Below, piece by piece: positions 1 through 5,988 of a DNA stretch of 11,040 nt. Under the pieces are notes generated by a model. That model ran no database searches. It was not told where the DNA came from and saw nothing but the letters and a program-made list of their open reading frames with translations. The stretch is from Spirochaetaceae bacterium (lineage in GTDB: Bacteria; Spirochaetota; Spirochaetia; SZUA-6; Bin103): contig JAPPKD010000118.1 in assembly GCA_028820215.1 (NCBI GenBank), positions 1 to 11,040 of the forward strand, written 5' to 3'. Each line of letters starts with the position of its first letter. The first letter of the stretch is position 1. A program made the translations under genes and the position numbers.

Positions 1-3
1 CTG

Positions 4-44
4 ATGCAACTCGGTGTGGACCGGTTGCACCGACTGTGCAACAC
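4..44. repeat. Degenerate 32-bp-spaced paired element, unit A
   Basis: ATGCAACTC (4-12) and GTGCAACAC (36-44) start exactly 32 bases apart, as do the arms of four better units elsewhere in the window (1931, 1970, 5495, 8712). Against the consensus GTGCNGCAC the right arm differs at one base and the left arm at three. A GGTG (13-16)/CACC (28-31) inverted repeat and the palindrome ACCGGT (20-25) lie near the centre. Further inverted words are TTGCAC/GTGCAA (25-30/36-41) and TGCAAC/GTTGCA (5-10/24-29). It lies just before the terminase start. This is the weakest member of the family and could be chance on its own. Confidence 0.4.
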
Positions 45-86
45 TGCGCCTCGAGGCTCCTTGGAGTGTGGCAGAAAATCGCGAGC

Positions 87-1685
87 ATGCCGCGGCGTCC
101 AGCGTCCTACTACCGTGAATACCGTCGCAAAAAACGCGAAGCGGCCGCGGCCGCCGCGAACGCCGCCCCGCGCAAGACTGCGGCCGCGGCGAGCGCCGAC
201 ACGGCGGACCTGGCCGCGTGGATCGAGGCCAAGCTCCGGGTGCCGTCCGGTCCGCTCACCGGCGAGCCGTTCCGGGTGTCAGACTGGCAACGCGAGTGGC
301 TCGCCGCGGCGTTCGCGCCGGGGGTGCGGGAGTCAGGGCTCAGCATCGCGCGCAAGAACGGCAAATCCGGGTTCATCGCCGCGGTGCTGCTCGGTCACCT
401 GATTGGCCCCTTCGCCCGCACGGACTGGCGCGGCGTGGTGGCGAGCCTCACCGGGCCGCTTGCCAAGGAGCTCCGCGACGCGATGGAGGCCACCGCGCGC
501 GTGTCCGGGTTCGCCGGCTCCATCAAGGTGCGCCGCGCGCCGCCGCCGGGCTCCATCGAGGGCAAGCATTCCGCCCGAGTCAACTTTCTCGCCGCGGACA
601 AGGCGACGGGGCACGCCATCGGGAGCGACCTGGCCATCATCGATGAAGCGGGGTTGCTCCAAGAGAACAAGCGCGCGCTGTGGAACGCGCTCTATTCGAG
701 CATCAGCGGCCGCGACGGGCGATTCTGGTGCATCTCCATCCAGGGCGACGGGCCGATGTTCTCGGAGATGGGGCAGAGAGACGGCTCGCCGACGCTGCAC
801 TGGCGCAAGTGGTCAGCGCCCGAAGACTGCGACCTCGACGACGAGGTCGCGTGGCTCGCGGCGAACCCCGGTATCGCCGACGGCATCAAGTCGCGCCAGT
901 ACATGGCCGACGCCGCCGCGCGCGTCGCGCTCTCGCCCGGCAACGAGATGCACTTCCGGGCCTACGACCTCAACCAGCCGGTCGACCCGGAGCGCGAGAC
1001 CATCGTCACGGTGCGCGACTATGCGCGGTGCATCGGCCCGGACGCCCCCGCGCTGTCCGGGGATATCGTGGTGGGCGTGGACCTGGGGGGCAGCGTCAGC
1101 ATGACGGCCGCGGCCGCGTTCTCACCGGAAACCGGCGTGCTGATTACGCGCGGGGCCTTCGGCGACGAGCCGCCGCTCTCATTGCGGGCGCAAAAGGACC
1201 GCATGGGGTCGCTCTATGACCGCATGATTCGCCAGGGCGAGCTCCGGCTCTATCCGGGGCGCGTGACGCCCGTGGTGCCCTTCCTCAAGGACTTCTTCGC
1301 CGAAATCGGCGCGCTCGGGACGGTGCTCGCCGTCGGCCTCGACCGGCACCGCAAGGCCGAAGCGCAGCAAGCCTTCGAGGACGCCGGCATCCACCCGCGA
1401 CAGGTCTACTGGCGCGGGCAGGGCGCATCCGCGACGGCGGACGGGAGCCACGACGTGCGCGCCTTTCAGCGCCTGGTGGTCTCGCGCCGGCTGCGCACGC
1501 GGGGCAGCGTCATGCTCGAGGCCGCGATTGCCTCGAGCGTCATCCGCTACGACGGCGCGGGCAACCCCGCGCTCAACAAGGCGTCAAACGAGGCGCGCAT
1601 CGACGCGCTCTCGGCGTCCGTCATCGCGGCCGGCCTGGGCGAGCTCGTGCGACCCATGCCGTTGCTCCGGGTGCACGTGGTCTAG
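87..1685 (+). CDS. terL: Terminase large subunit (DNA-packaging ATPase/nuclease)
   Basis: This is the motor that pumps phage DNA into the procapsid through the portal and cuts it. Counting from ATG 87 (532 aa), the ATPase half has a Walker A-type ARKNGKS at about residues 88-94 and a Walker B-type LAIIDEA at 182-188. The nuclease half has acidic positions in GVDLGG (D332), GLDRHRK (D419) and RIDALSAS (D506), as expected of the RNase H-like fold in HK97-type large terminases. A basic, Ala-rich N-terminal tail (YYREYRRKK, then poly-Ala) precedes the ATPase domain. The start is uncertain: GTG 36 and GTG 66 are in frame and none has a convincing Shine-Dalgarno site. ATG 87 removes a poor-looking leader and leaves unit A outside the gene. 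No small terminase subunit is visible; it may lie upstream of the window. The stop overlaps that of the convergent RHH gene by four bases (CTAG). Confidence 0.93.
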   Translation: MPRRPASYYREYRRKKREAAAAAANAAPRKTAAAASADTADLAAWIEAKLRVPSGPLTGEPFRVSDWQREWLAAAFAPGVRESGLSIARKNGKSGFIAAVLLGHLIGPFARTDWRGVVASLTGPLAKELRDAMEATARVSGFAGSIKVRRAPPPGSIEGKHSARVNFLAADKATGHAIGSDLAIIDEAGLLQENKRALWNALYSSISGRDGRFWCISIQGDGPMFSEMGQRDGSPTLHWRKWSAPEDCDLDDEVAWLAANPGIADGIKSRQYMADAAARVALSPGNEMHFRAYDLNQPVDPERETIVTVRDYARCIGPDAPALSGDIVVGVDLGGSVSMTAAAAFSPETGVLITRGAFGDEPPLSLRAQKDRMGSLYDRMIRQGELRLYPGRVTPVVPFLKDFFAEIGALGTVLAVGLDRHRKAEAQQAFEDAGIHPRQVYWRGQGASATADGSHDVRAFQRLVVSRRLRTRGSVMLEAAIASSVIRYDGAGNPALNKASNEARIDALSASVIAAGLGELVRPMPLLRVHVV

Positions 1686-1915
1686 ATGCGCTGGATACGC
1701 TGTTCGGCCGCCCGGATGCGCCACAGGAGCAGCGTGCGCAACTCGTCGGCGTCGTCGCGCGCATGCTGCAAGCGCCGGTTGGCGATGACGTCCTCCAGGA
1801 GCTGCGCGATGAAGGGCCCGCGGTGCATCCCGGCGCGCCGGGCGAGCTTGTCGATTTCCCCCACTAGGCCGGGGTCCAGGGTGATGCTGTATCGCTTCAT
1901 TCCTTCCGCAATCAT
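1682..1915 (-). CDS. Ribbon-helix-helix DNA-binding protein (Arc/CopG-like regulator)
   Basis: A 77-residue protein on the opposite strand to all the other genes. The segment KRYSITLD (residues 7-14) fits the DNA-contacting beta strand of the ribbon-helix-helix fold. Helix 1 follows (GLVGEIDKLARRAG), then the turn MHRGP and helix 2 (FIAQLLEDVIANRR). The charged C-terminal helix (about 45-77) probably aids oligomerisation. The start at 1915 is favoured because GGAG lies 6 bases upstream on this strand; ATG 1900 has no correctly spaced site. Family members bind short palindromic words as tandem dimers and often repress their own promoter. The gene reads away from a region holding two paired GTGCNGCAC units (1931-2010), the obvious candidate operators. 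Its stop overlaps the terminase stop tail to tail. The fold call is strong; the target is inference. Confidence 0.82.
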   Translation of the reverse strand: MIAEGMKRYSITLDPGLVGEIDKLARRAGMHRGPFIAQLLEDVIANRRLQHARDDADELRTLLLWRIRAAEQRIQRI

Positions 1916-1930
1916 TGGTCTCTCCGATAG

Positions 1931-2010
1931 GTGCCGCACTAGGGGCTCGCCAGGCGGCGAGAGTGCTGCATGCTGCACTACCGCGCGCCACATGGCAACA
2001 GGTGCAGCAC
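1931..2010. promoter_or_regulatory. Double paired-palindrome operator candidate (units B1 and B2)
   Basis: Two back-to-back units occupy the divergent region between the RHH gene and the HNH gene. B1 has arms GTGCCGCAC (1931-1939) and GTGCTGCAT (1963-1971). B2 has arms ATGCTGCAC (1970-1978) and GTGCAGCAC (2002-2010). Both have a 32-base start-to-start distance. The inner arms merge into GTGCTGCATGCTGCAC (1963-1978). Each spacer holds a near-central inverted repeat: CTCGCC/GGCGAG (1946-1951/1956-1961) and GCCA/TGGC (1987-1990/1993-1996). The 32-base step is about three turns of B-DNA, so the arms would lie on one face. The last arm ends 4 bases before the HNH start codon. Binding of the neighbouring RHH repressor is inference. 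Confidence 0.65.
1970..1998 (-). promoter_or_regulatory. Possible promoter for the RHH gene, inside unit B2
   Basis: On the minus strand, TTGCCA (1993-1998 on the + strand as TGGCAA) resembles a -35 box. After 17 bases it is followed by CAGCAT (1970-1975), a weak 3-of-6 match to a -10 box. A transcript would start near 1962, about 47 bases before the RHH start codon. If real, the -10 overlaps a palindromic arm and the -35 lies between arms, so a protein bound there would block it. The -10 match is poor and this is tentative. Confidence 0.25.
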
Positions 2011-2014
2011 CATC

Positions 2015-2308
2015 ATGAAACCCCATCGCGGCAGCGACGCGCAATGGCGCTACGTCCGGCTCCAGGTCCTGCACCGGGACGACTGGCAGTGCGTACTGTG
2101 CGGCTCCCGGCACCGGCTCGAGATAGACCATATCGTCGCGCTCACCGAGGGCGGGACGGACGACCTCGACAATCTGCGCACGCTATGCAGGGACTGCCAT
2201 ATCGCCGACACCCGCGCGCGCTTCCAGCCGCACGTGAAGGGTCAGGCGGAGTGGGGCGTGTTCGCGGCGGCGAGCGGGTTCGCCAGACGCAAGATGGAGG
2301 GCATATGA
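2015..2308 (+). CDS. HNH endonuclease
   Basis: A 97-residue HNH nuclease. The core runs from CVLCG (a zinc-binding Cys pair), through LEIDHIVALTEGG (the catalytic His in DHI), to DLDNLRTLCRDCH (the Asn of the motif, then the second Cys pair and final His). This beta-beta-alpha-metal fold nicks or cuts DNA. In many cos and headful phages a small HNH protein beside the terminase assists packaging cleavage, and the position here fits that role. ATG 2015 is chosen; an in-frame ATG at 1970 would add 15 residues of unlikely sequence and lie within a palindromic arm. Neither start has a strong Shine-Dalgarno site. The arm GTGCAGCAC ends at 2010, so a protein bound there would sit over the initiation region. 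The stop codon directly abuts the next start at 2309. A free-standing homing nuclease is the alternative reading. Confidence 0.88.
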   Translation: MKPHRGSDAQWRYVRLQVLHRDDWQCVLCGSRHRLEIDHIVALTEGGTDDLDNLRTLCRDCHIADTRARFQPHVKGQAEWGVFAAASGFARRKMEGI

Positions 2309-2315
2309 ATGCCCT
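2298..2315 (+). promoter_or_regulatory. Hairpin covering ribosome site and start codon of the 2309 gene
   Basis: AGGGCAT (2298-2304) and ATGCCCT (2309-2315) form a perfect 7-bp inverted repeat around a 4-base loop. The stem takes in most of the Shine-Dalgarno site GGAGG (2296-2300) and the start codon of the downstream gene (2309). The HNH stop codon (2306-2308) lies in the loop. Ribosomes finishing the HNH gene would melt the stem, so this looks like a translational-coupling device. The pairing is directly visible; the function is inferred. Confidence 0.5.
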
Positions 2316-3376
2316 TCACTGAAGTGATTCGGATATTAGAGGATGCCGAAGCCACGTTCCCGTTTCTGGCTCACAACGGTGCGCGATTCGCGGCACCATC
2401 CATGCAAGTTGCCTGGGCCAATACCCGACTGCTGCCGCGTCACGTGGCCAGTGCGATTCCGGTGCAATTGTTCGATACCGATACACCCGTGACGGATGCG
2501 CCGATGGGACGGCTGCCGTCAGGTACGGTCATCAACATCGCCGGCAAGAGTACCTTCTTGACCGGGGATGTCACGTTCGGCGCCGATGCCGGCGCTACAC
2601 GCCGTCCAGCATGGATAGGCTTCGACCCCACGGCAGACAGGACAGCCATGGGAGCGGTCTACGGGCATTTGGATTTCGAAGTCATGCTGGCGGCTCCGCC
2701 GTCTCTCTCGGCGAACTGGGCAGCGGGCATGCATCCCACCGTCGAGACGTGGAACGCGATGATGGGCTATCTGGGGAGCATTCGTTCGCCGCACGAAAGC
2801 GATGACACTTTGCCTACGGTACTCCCGGCCAATCAGGCGGAAGGCTATAGCCTGTCCGGTGTAGTGGTGGATCGGTCGGTGCACCGCGCGGGGCAAACCG
2901 ATCCTGACGCCGCGCGCGTGACTGTGGCGGGCGATTACACGAACTCCGGGTTCGCGCAGAACCCGAGCGTCGCATACGAGACCAAATGGGGAATCTATGA
3001 GTTCCGGTTCTCGCTGGACGGCTTGCCCCCAGGCGTCGACGTGCTGCGCCTTGCGGAAGCCATACCGGTCCCAAGGAATGCGCCAGTCGTGATTGAAAGC
3101 ATTCCGGCCGAGGGAAGCCAAATCGTGCAGCGCGAGCAGGGGCGCGCTCTCTGGGCAGAGCTCCAAAACCAGACCACCGCTCAGGACGTGGTCCAGGCCG
3201 GCGACGATATCGAAGTCGTGGATCGCATCTCCGGCGAGTGGCGCGTGCGCGCCGGCGTACTCGATGTTTCGCCGGGGGCGTTGATGTACGACAGCGACCG
3301 GCGACTGTGGACAGTGACCGGTATGGATCGCGAGTCCGCCGGCATCTCGCGTCTCAACGCAACGCGCATCGCCTGA
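2309..3376 (+). CDS. Unrecognised 355-residue protein, possibly a head-tail joining component
   Basis: The family is not recognised. Length is 355 residues, with no signal peptide, membrane segment or obvious enzymatic motif. The N-terminal two thirds look like a soluble beta-rich protein (VINIAGKSTFLTGDVTFG near 74-91, YETKWGIYEFRFSLDG near 223-238). The last ~70 residues (GDDIEVVDRISGEWRVRAGV, then LMYDSDRRLWTVTG) recall the small beta-barrel of phage head-closure/joining proteins, and the next gene is gp10-like, which would fit a connector role; this is weak. Sampled lines are about 62% GC against about 70% in the capsid gene, and Glu/Asp/Leu codon use is less GC-biased, so the gene may be a recent arrival. 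GGAGG (2296-2300) lies 8 bases before the start, inside a hairpin. The start abuts the HNH stop and the end overlaps the next start (TGATG). Confidence 0.85.
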   Translation: MPFTEVIRILEDAEATFPFLAHNGARFAAPSMQVAWANTRLLPRHVASAIPVQLFDTDTPVTDAPMGRLPSGTVINIAGKSTFLTGDVTFGADAGATRRPAWIGFDPTADRTAMGAVYGHLDFEVMLAAPPSLSANWAAGMHPTVETWNAMMGYLGSIRSPHESDDTLPTVLPANQAEGYSLSGVVVDRSVHRAGQTDPDAARVTVAGDYTNSGFAQNPSVAYETKWGIYEFRFSLDGLPPGVDVLRLAEAIPVPRNAPVVIESIPAEGSQIVQREQGRALWAELQNQTTAQDVVQAGDDIEVVDRISGEWRVRAGVLDVSPGALMYDSDRRLWTVTGMDRESAGISRLNATRIA

Positions 3377-3807
3377 TGGCCACGGCGACGCTCTCTCTCG
3401 CCCTGGGTGGCATCGCGAAGGTGCGCCGGCAGATTCTGGCCGTGCAGCGCCGCGCCCTGGTAGCCACAATCTCGTGTGCGCGCCGCGAGATACGCAAGGT
3501 CTGGCAGCGCGAGCTCCGTCGCGAGATTGGCGTCACCACTACACGGCGCACGGGCACTCTGCGGCGGACCGCGCGAGTGCGCACGCTGCGCGAAGGCGCG
3601 ACGGTCATCGCGCTCGCCACGAACTTTCCAGCTACGGCCTACTCGACGCCGCCGGGCCGCGGGCGTCGGGGGGCATCGAAACGCGGCCAGTACGCCTTCA
3701 TCGTCAATCACCGCGCCCAGTTCATTCAGCGCTCGCGCGAGCGGGCTCTGACGGAGGCGAACCGGGCCATCATCACGTGTTGGAGTCAAGTCAGGAGAAC
3801 CCTATGA
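3376..3807 (+). CDS. HK97 gp10-like basic protein (head-tail connection/tail completion candidate)
   Basis: A 143-residue, strongly basic protein (many Arg, few acidic residues). Its layout is like that of HK97 gp10/tail-completion proteins: an N-terminal helical, Arg-rich segment (KVRRQILAVQRRALVATISC), a central strand region (TTTRRTGTLRRTARVRTL, then TVIALATN), a flexible Gly/Arg loop (PPGRGRRGASKRGQYAF) and a C-terminal helix (FIQRSRERALTEANRAI). Such proteins sit at the head-tail interface or complete the tail tube. The start codon overlaps the upstream stop (TGATG) with no clear Shine-Dalgarno site, implying translational coupling. The stop overlaps the capsid start (ATGA). The match is by pattern only; another nucleic-acid-binding head protein remains possible. 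An in-frame GTG at 3238 is rejected because it would overlap the upstream gene by 138 bases. Confidence 0.72.
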   Translation: MATATLSLALGGIAKVRRQILAVQRRALVATISCARREIRKVWQRELRREIGVTTTRRTGTLRRTARVRTLREGATVIALATNFPATAYSTPPGRGRRGASKRGQYAFIVNHRAQFIQRSRERALTEANRAIITCWSQVRRTL

Positions 3808-5057
3808 CACCGGAATTGAGGGCGGCGCTGCTCGCCCAGGTCGAAGCCCGGCAGGCGCTCAATGCGCTCGCCGACGATTGCACGCCGGAGGACCGCGCGG
3901 GCGCGGTCACCGCACTGAACGACGCGGACCAAAAGGTCGCCGAGCTCCTGGCGCTGCCAGAGCAGACCGCGCCCGCGGAGCTGCGCGACCGGATCAGCCT
4001 GGCGCGCTACCTGGTCGGGTGCGCCGAGCAGCGCAGCCTCGACGGCGCGGAAGGCGAACTGCGCGCGGAGCTCAAGCTCAGCGACCAGGCGGTGCCACTC
4101 GAGGCGCTCTTGCCGACGCCCGAAGAGCGCGCCGACGCCGTCAGCCCCCAGGACGCCCAGGGGAACCCGCTCGCGAGCGGGGCCATCAACCTCTCGACCG
4201 GGCCGATGCTCGAGCGCATCTTTGTCCAGACCGACACGGCGTTCCTCGGCGTCGGGATGCCGATGGTGCCCGCGGGCGAGCGCCGCTATCCGGTGATGGT
4301 CGGGGGCACGTCGGCGGCGATGCAGGCGCGCGGGGGCGAGCCCGATGCAGGGGCGGCGAAGTTCAGCGTCGTGGACGCCAATCCGCACCGGCTCACCGGG
4401 CGCTATGTGCTCGACCTCGAGGGCGTGGCGGAGATGGGCGGCATGCTCGAGAGCACGCTGCGCGCGGACCTGCGTCGCGAGATGGGCTACCAGCTCGATG
4501 CCCAGGTGCTCAACGGCGACGGCCAGGGCGCGAACGTCTCGGGGATTCTGCATGCGCTCGACGACGAGGCCTTCCCGGCACTCTCCGGCGGCGCGAAAGA
4601 CCCGGCACAGCTCACCTGGGAGAACGCACGGCAGATGCTCTACACGCTGCTCGACGGCAAGTACGCGCGGATGGAGTCGGACGTGCGGCTCCTCATCGGC
4701 GACAGCACCTACAACCGGCTGCGCAACGTCTACCGGTCCGGGGCGAGCGCGTCGAACGTCGACGGCATAGACGCGCTGCGCGCGATGGGCGCGGCGGTGC
4801 GCCGCTCGTTCTTGATTCCGCCTCAGTCGGCGTACCTGCCGTCGGCGACGAAGCGCGAGCAGCATGTGGTGTGGGCCGCGGAGCCGATGGCCGCGGTCGC
4901 GCCGGTATGGCAGGGAATCACGATGATTCGCGACCCCTACACCAACGCGGGTAAGGCCCAAATCGTGCTCACCGCGCACATGCTCTTCGACTTCATCTTC
5001 CGGCGGAAGGACGGGTGGAAGGACCTCGCGGTCAACCCGCTCGACACGGCCAAGTGA
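3804..5057 (+). CDS. Major capsid protein, HK97 fold, with N-terminal scaffold-like domain
   Basis: A 417-residue shell protein. Residues 1 to about 115 are helical and rich in Ala/Leu/Glu, as expected of the delta domain that acts as internal scaffold in HK97-type capsid precursors and is removed by the prohead protease. The shell domain starts near residue 120 (LASGAINLSTGPMLERIF). It has the hallmark LNGDGQGANVSGIL (236-249), the spine-helix region (LTWENARQMLYTLLDG, 270-285) and the C-terminal A-domain strands (ITMIRDPYTNAGKAQIVLTA, 372-391, then FDFIFRRKDGW). ATG 3804 is chosen: AGGAG (3793-3797) is 6 bases upstream and the codon overlaps the previous stop. The longer in-frame ORF from 3474 is out-of-frame overlap with the gp10-like gene. 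The stop overlaps the protease start (TGATG). Confidence 0.92.
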   Translation: MTPELRAALLAQVEARQALNALADDCTPEDRAGAVTALNDADQKVAELLALPEQTAPAELRDRISLARYLVGCAEQRSLDGAEGELRAELKLSDQAVPLEALLPTPEERADAVSPQDAQGNPLASGAINLSTGPMLERIFVQTDTAFLGVGMPMVPAGERRYPVMVGGTSAAMQARGGEPDAGAAKFSVVDANPHRLTGRYVLDLEGVAEMGGMLESTLRADLRREMGYQLDAQVLNGDGQGANVSGILHALDDEAFPALSGGAKDPAQLTWENARQMLYTLLDGKYARMESDVRLLIGDSTYNRLRNVYRSGASASNVDGIDALRAMGAAVRRSFLIPPQSAYLPSATKREQHVVWAAEPMAAVAPVWQGITMIRDPYTNAGKAQIVLTAHMLFDFIFRRKDGWKDLAVNPLDTAK

Positions 5058-5554
5058 TGGAGACGGAACGCCGCTTCGCCGAGCTTCGCTACGACGCGGA
5101 GCGCGGCCTCATCGAGGGCGTGGCGATGCGCTATGGAGATCGGGCCCGGATCGGGCCCTTCTCCGAAGAATTCCGCGCCGGGGGCCTCAGCTTCAACGAT
5201 GTCATCGTCAACCTGCAGCACGACCGCTGCAAGCCGGTCGCGCGCACGGGGGCCGGGCTCGAGCTGCGGGACTCCGCGACGGCGCTTCGCGTGGCCATCA
5301 CGCTGCCGGACACCGTGCACGCGCGGGAGGCGCGCGAGCTCGTCGCGGCGCGCATCATGCGCGGCTTCAGCGTCGAGTTCCGCGCGGAGTCGGACCGCTG
5401 GGAGGGCGAGCACCGCATCGTCGAGCGGGCGTCGCTGCTGGGGCTCGCCATCGTCGACCGGCCGGCCTATTCGGACTCGACCATCGCGGAGCGGATGCAG
5501 CACTCGCGCGACCAGGCGCGCCATCAGTGCAGCACCCGGCGGTACTGGGTCTGA
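5057..5554 (+). CDS. Prohead protease, HK97/U35 family
   Basis: A 165-residue serine protease that trims the capsid scaffold domain during maturation. Visible family signatures are the N-terminal strand pair with GLIEGVAMRYGDRA (17-30), the catalytic His in VNLQHDR (H55), the catalytic Ser in IMRGFSVEF (S105), and the final strand GLAIVDRPAYSDSTIAE (129-145). Length is normal for the minimal protease domain. The usual order in HK97-type phages is portal, protease, capsid; here the protease follows the capsid gene it serves. The start overlaps the capsid stop and has no clear Shine-Dalgarno site of its own, so it is probably made by coupled translation. The last ~20 residues (from about HSRDQARHQC) are encoded across paired element C and look unlike conserved protease sequence. 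Confidence 0.88.
   Translation: METERRFAELRYDAERGLIEGVAMRYGDRARIGPFSEEFRAGGLSFNDVIVNLQHDRCKPVARTGAGLELRDSATALRVAITLPDTVHAREARELVAARIMRGFSVEFRAESDRWEGEHRIVERASLLGLAIVDRPAYSDSTIAERMQHSRDQARHQCSTRRYWV
5495..5535. repeat. 32-bp-spaced paired element, unit C
   Basis: ATGCAGCAC (5495-5503) and GTGCAGCAC (5527-5535) start 32 bases apart. GCGCG/CGCGC (5506-5510/5517-5521) forms a near-central inverted repeat. The unit lies in the 3' end of the protease gene and ends 18 bases before the connector start codon. The word TGCAGCACTCG (5496-5506) recurs exactly at unit D (8745-8755), on the left arm here and the right arm there. Protein coding runs through the unit, yet the arm pattern is kept. Confidence 0.6.
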
Positions 5555-5988
5555 TGGCGATTACCATCACGCCGGCTCAGGTCGCGGTCGCGATTCGCAC
5601 CGCGACCAACGAGAACGACGTGCCGCCCGCGGTGACATCGGTGCTCGCCTTCCTGGTGCCGGCGGCGTCGGCCATCGTGCTCGACTACGCGCCGCTCGCG
5701 CCGGACGCGGTGCACGATGCGGCGCTCATTCGGCTGGCGGGCTGGCTCTACGACTCTGACCCGGCAGACCCGGCAGTCGGGCGCGCCATGCAGGTCTCGG
5801 GCGCGGCCGCGCTGCTCTCGCGCTGGCGGGCGCACCGCGCCGGCGCGGTGGGCGCGGTCGCCGGCGAGCCGGTGCCCATCCCCACTCCTGCCGGCCTTCC
5901 GACGCCGCCCGCGGAAGGGCATTTCATTCTCACCGTTACCAATGGAGTACTCGGATGGGTCGCATTTCCCGTACCGCCCCAGCCCTGA
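5554..5988 (+). CDS. Head-tail connector, gp6-like, with C-terminal extension
   Basis: A 144-residue protein. Residues 1 to about 97 match the all-helical gp6-type connector that forms a ring under the portal. Key segments are an N-terminal helix starting TPAQVAVAIRT, a middle helix AVHDAALIRLAGWLYDSDP (52-70), and a C-terminal piece VSGAAALLSRWRAHRAG (81-97), which resembles the family's usual NSGAAxLLxPWRxRRAG ending. Residues about 98-144 are an extension: a Pro-rich linker (EPVPIPTPAGLPTPP) and then HFILTVTNGVLGWVAFPV. That tail resembles repeated segments of the downstream fibre protein (ALTVNAAATGVEWKAV). The start overlaps the protease stop (TGATG); an upstream in-frame GTG at 5527 is possible but would begin inside unit C. 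The end overlaps the next gene by 34 bases. Confidence 0.82.
   Translation: MAITITPAQVAVAIRTATNENDVPPAVTSVLAFLVPAASAIVLDYAPLAPDAVHDAALIRLAGWLYDSDPADPAVGRAMQVSGAAALLSRWRAHRAGAVGAVAGEPVPIPTPAGLPTPPAEGHFILTVTNGVLGWVAFPVPPQP

Noticed and set aside
4..44. Integron attC site suggested by ATGCAAC and GTTGCAC words and hairpin form
   Set aside because: The words do not fit the RYYYAAC/GTTRRRY core consensus, and no integron integrase or cassette array is visible.
4..402. Open frame overlapping the terminase start that might have been a small terminase subunit
   Set aside because: The translation is Arg/Ser/Pro-rich, lacks a helix-turn-helix or coiled-coil pattern and overlaps the terminase coding sequence; a frame shadow.
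1931..2010. CRISPR-like spacing (short repeats at a 32-base step)
   Set aside because: There are only two to four arms per place, the repeat is 9 bases, no repeat-spacer series or cas gene is present, and the units are dispersed.
3043..3451. Near matches to the palindromic word (GTGCTGCGC at 3043, GTGCAGCGC at 3126 and 3442)
   Set aside because: None has a partner at a 32-base distance, so they are treated as chance.
3786..4979. Long open frame (397 codons) on the minus strand across the capsid gene
   Set aside because: The product is Arg/His/Val-rich with no domain pattern and lies fully antisense to a well-supported capsid gene; high GC creates such stop-free shadows.
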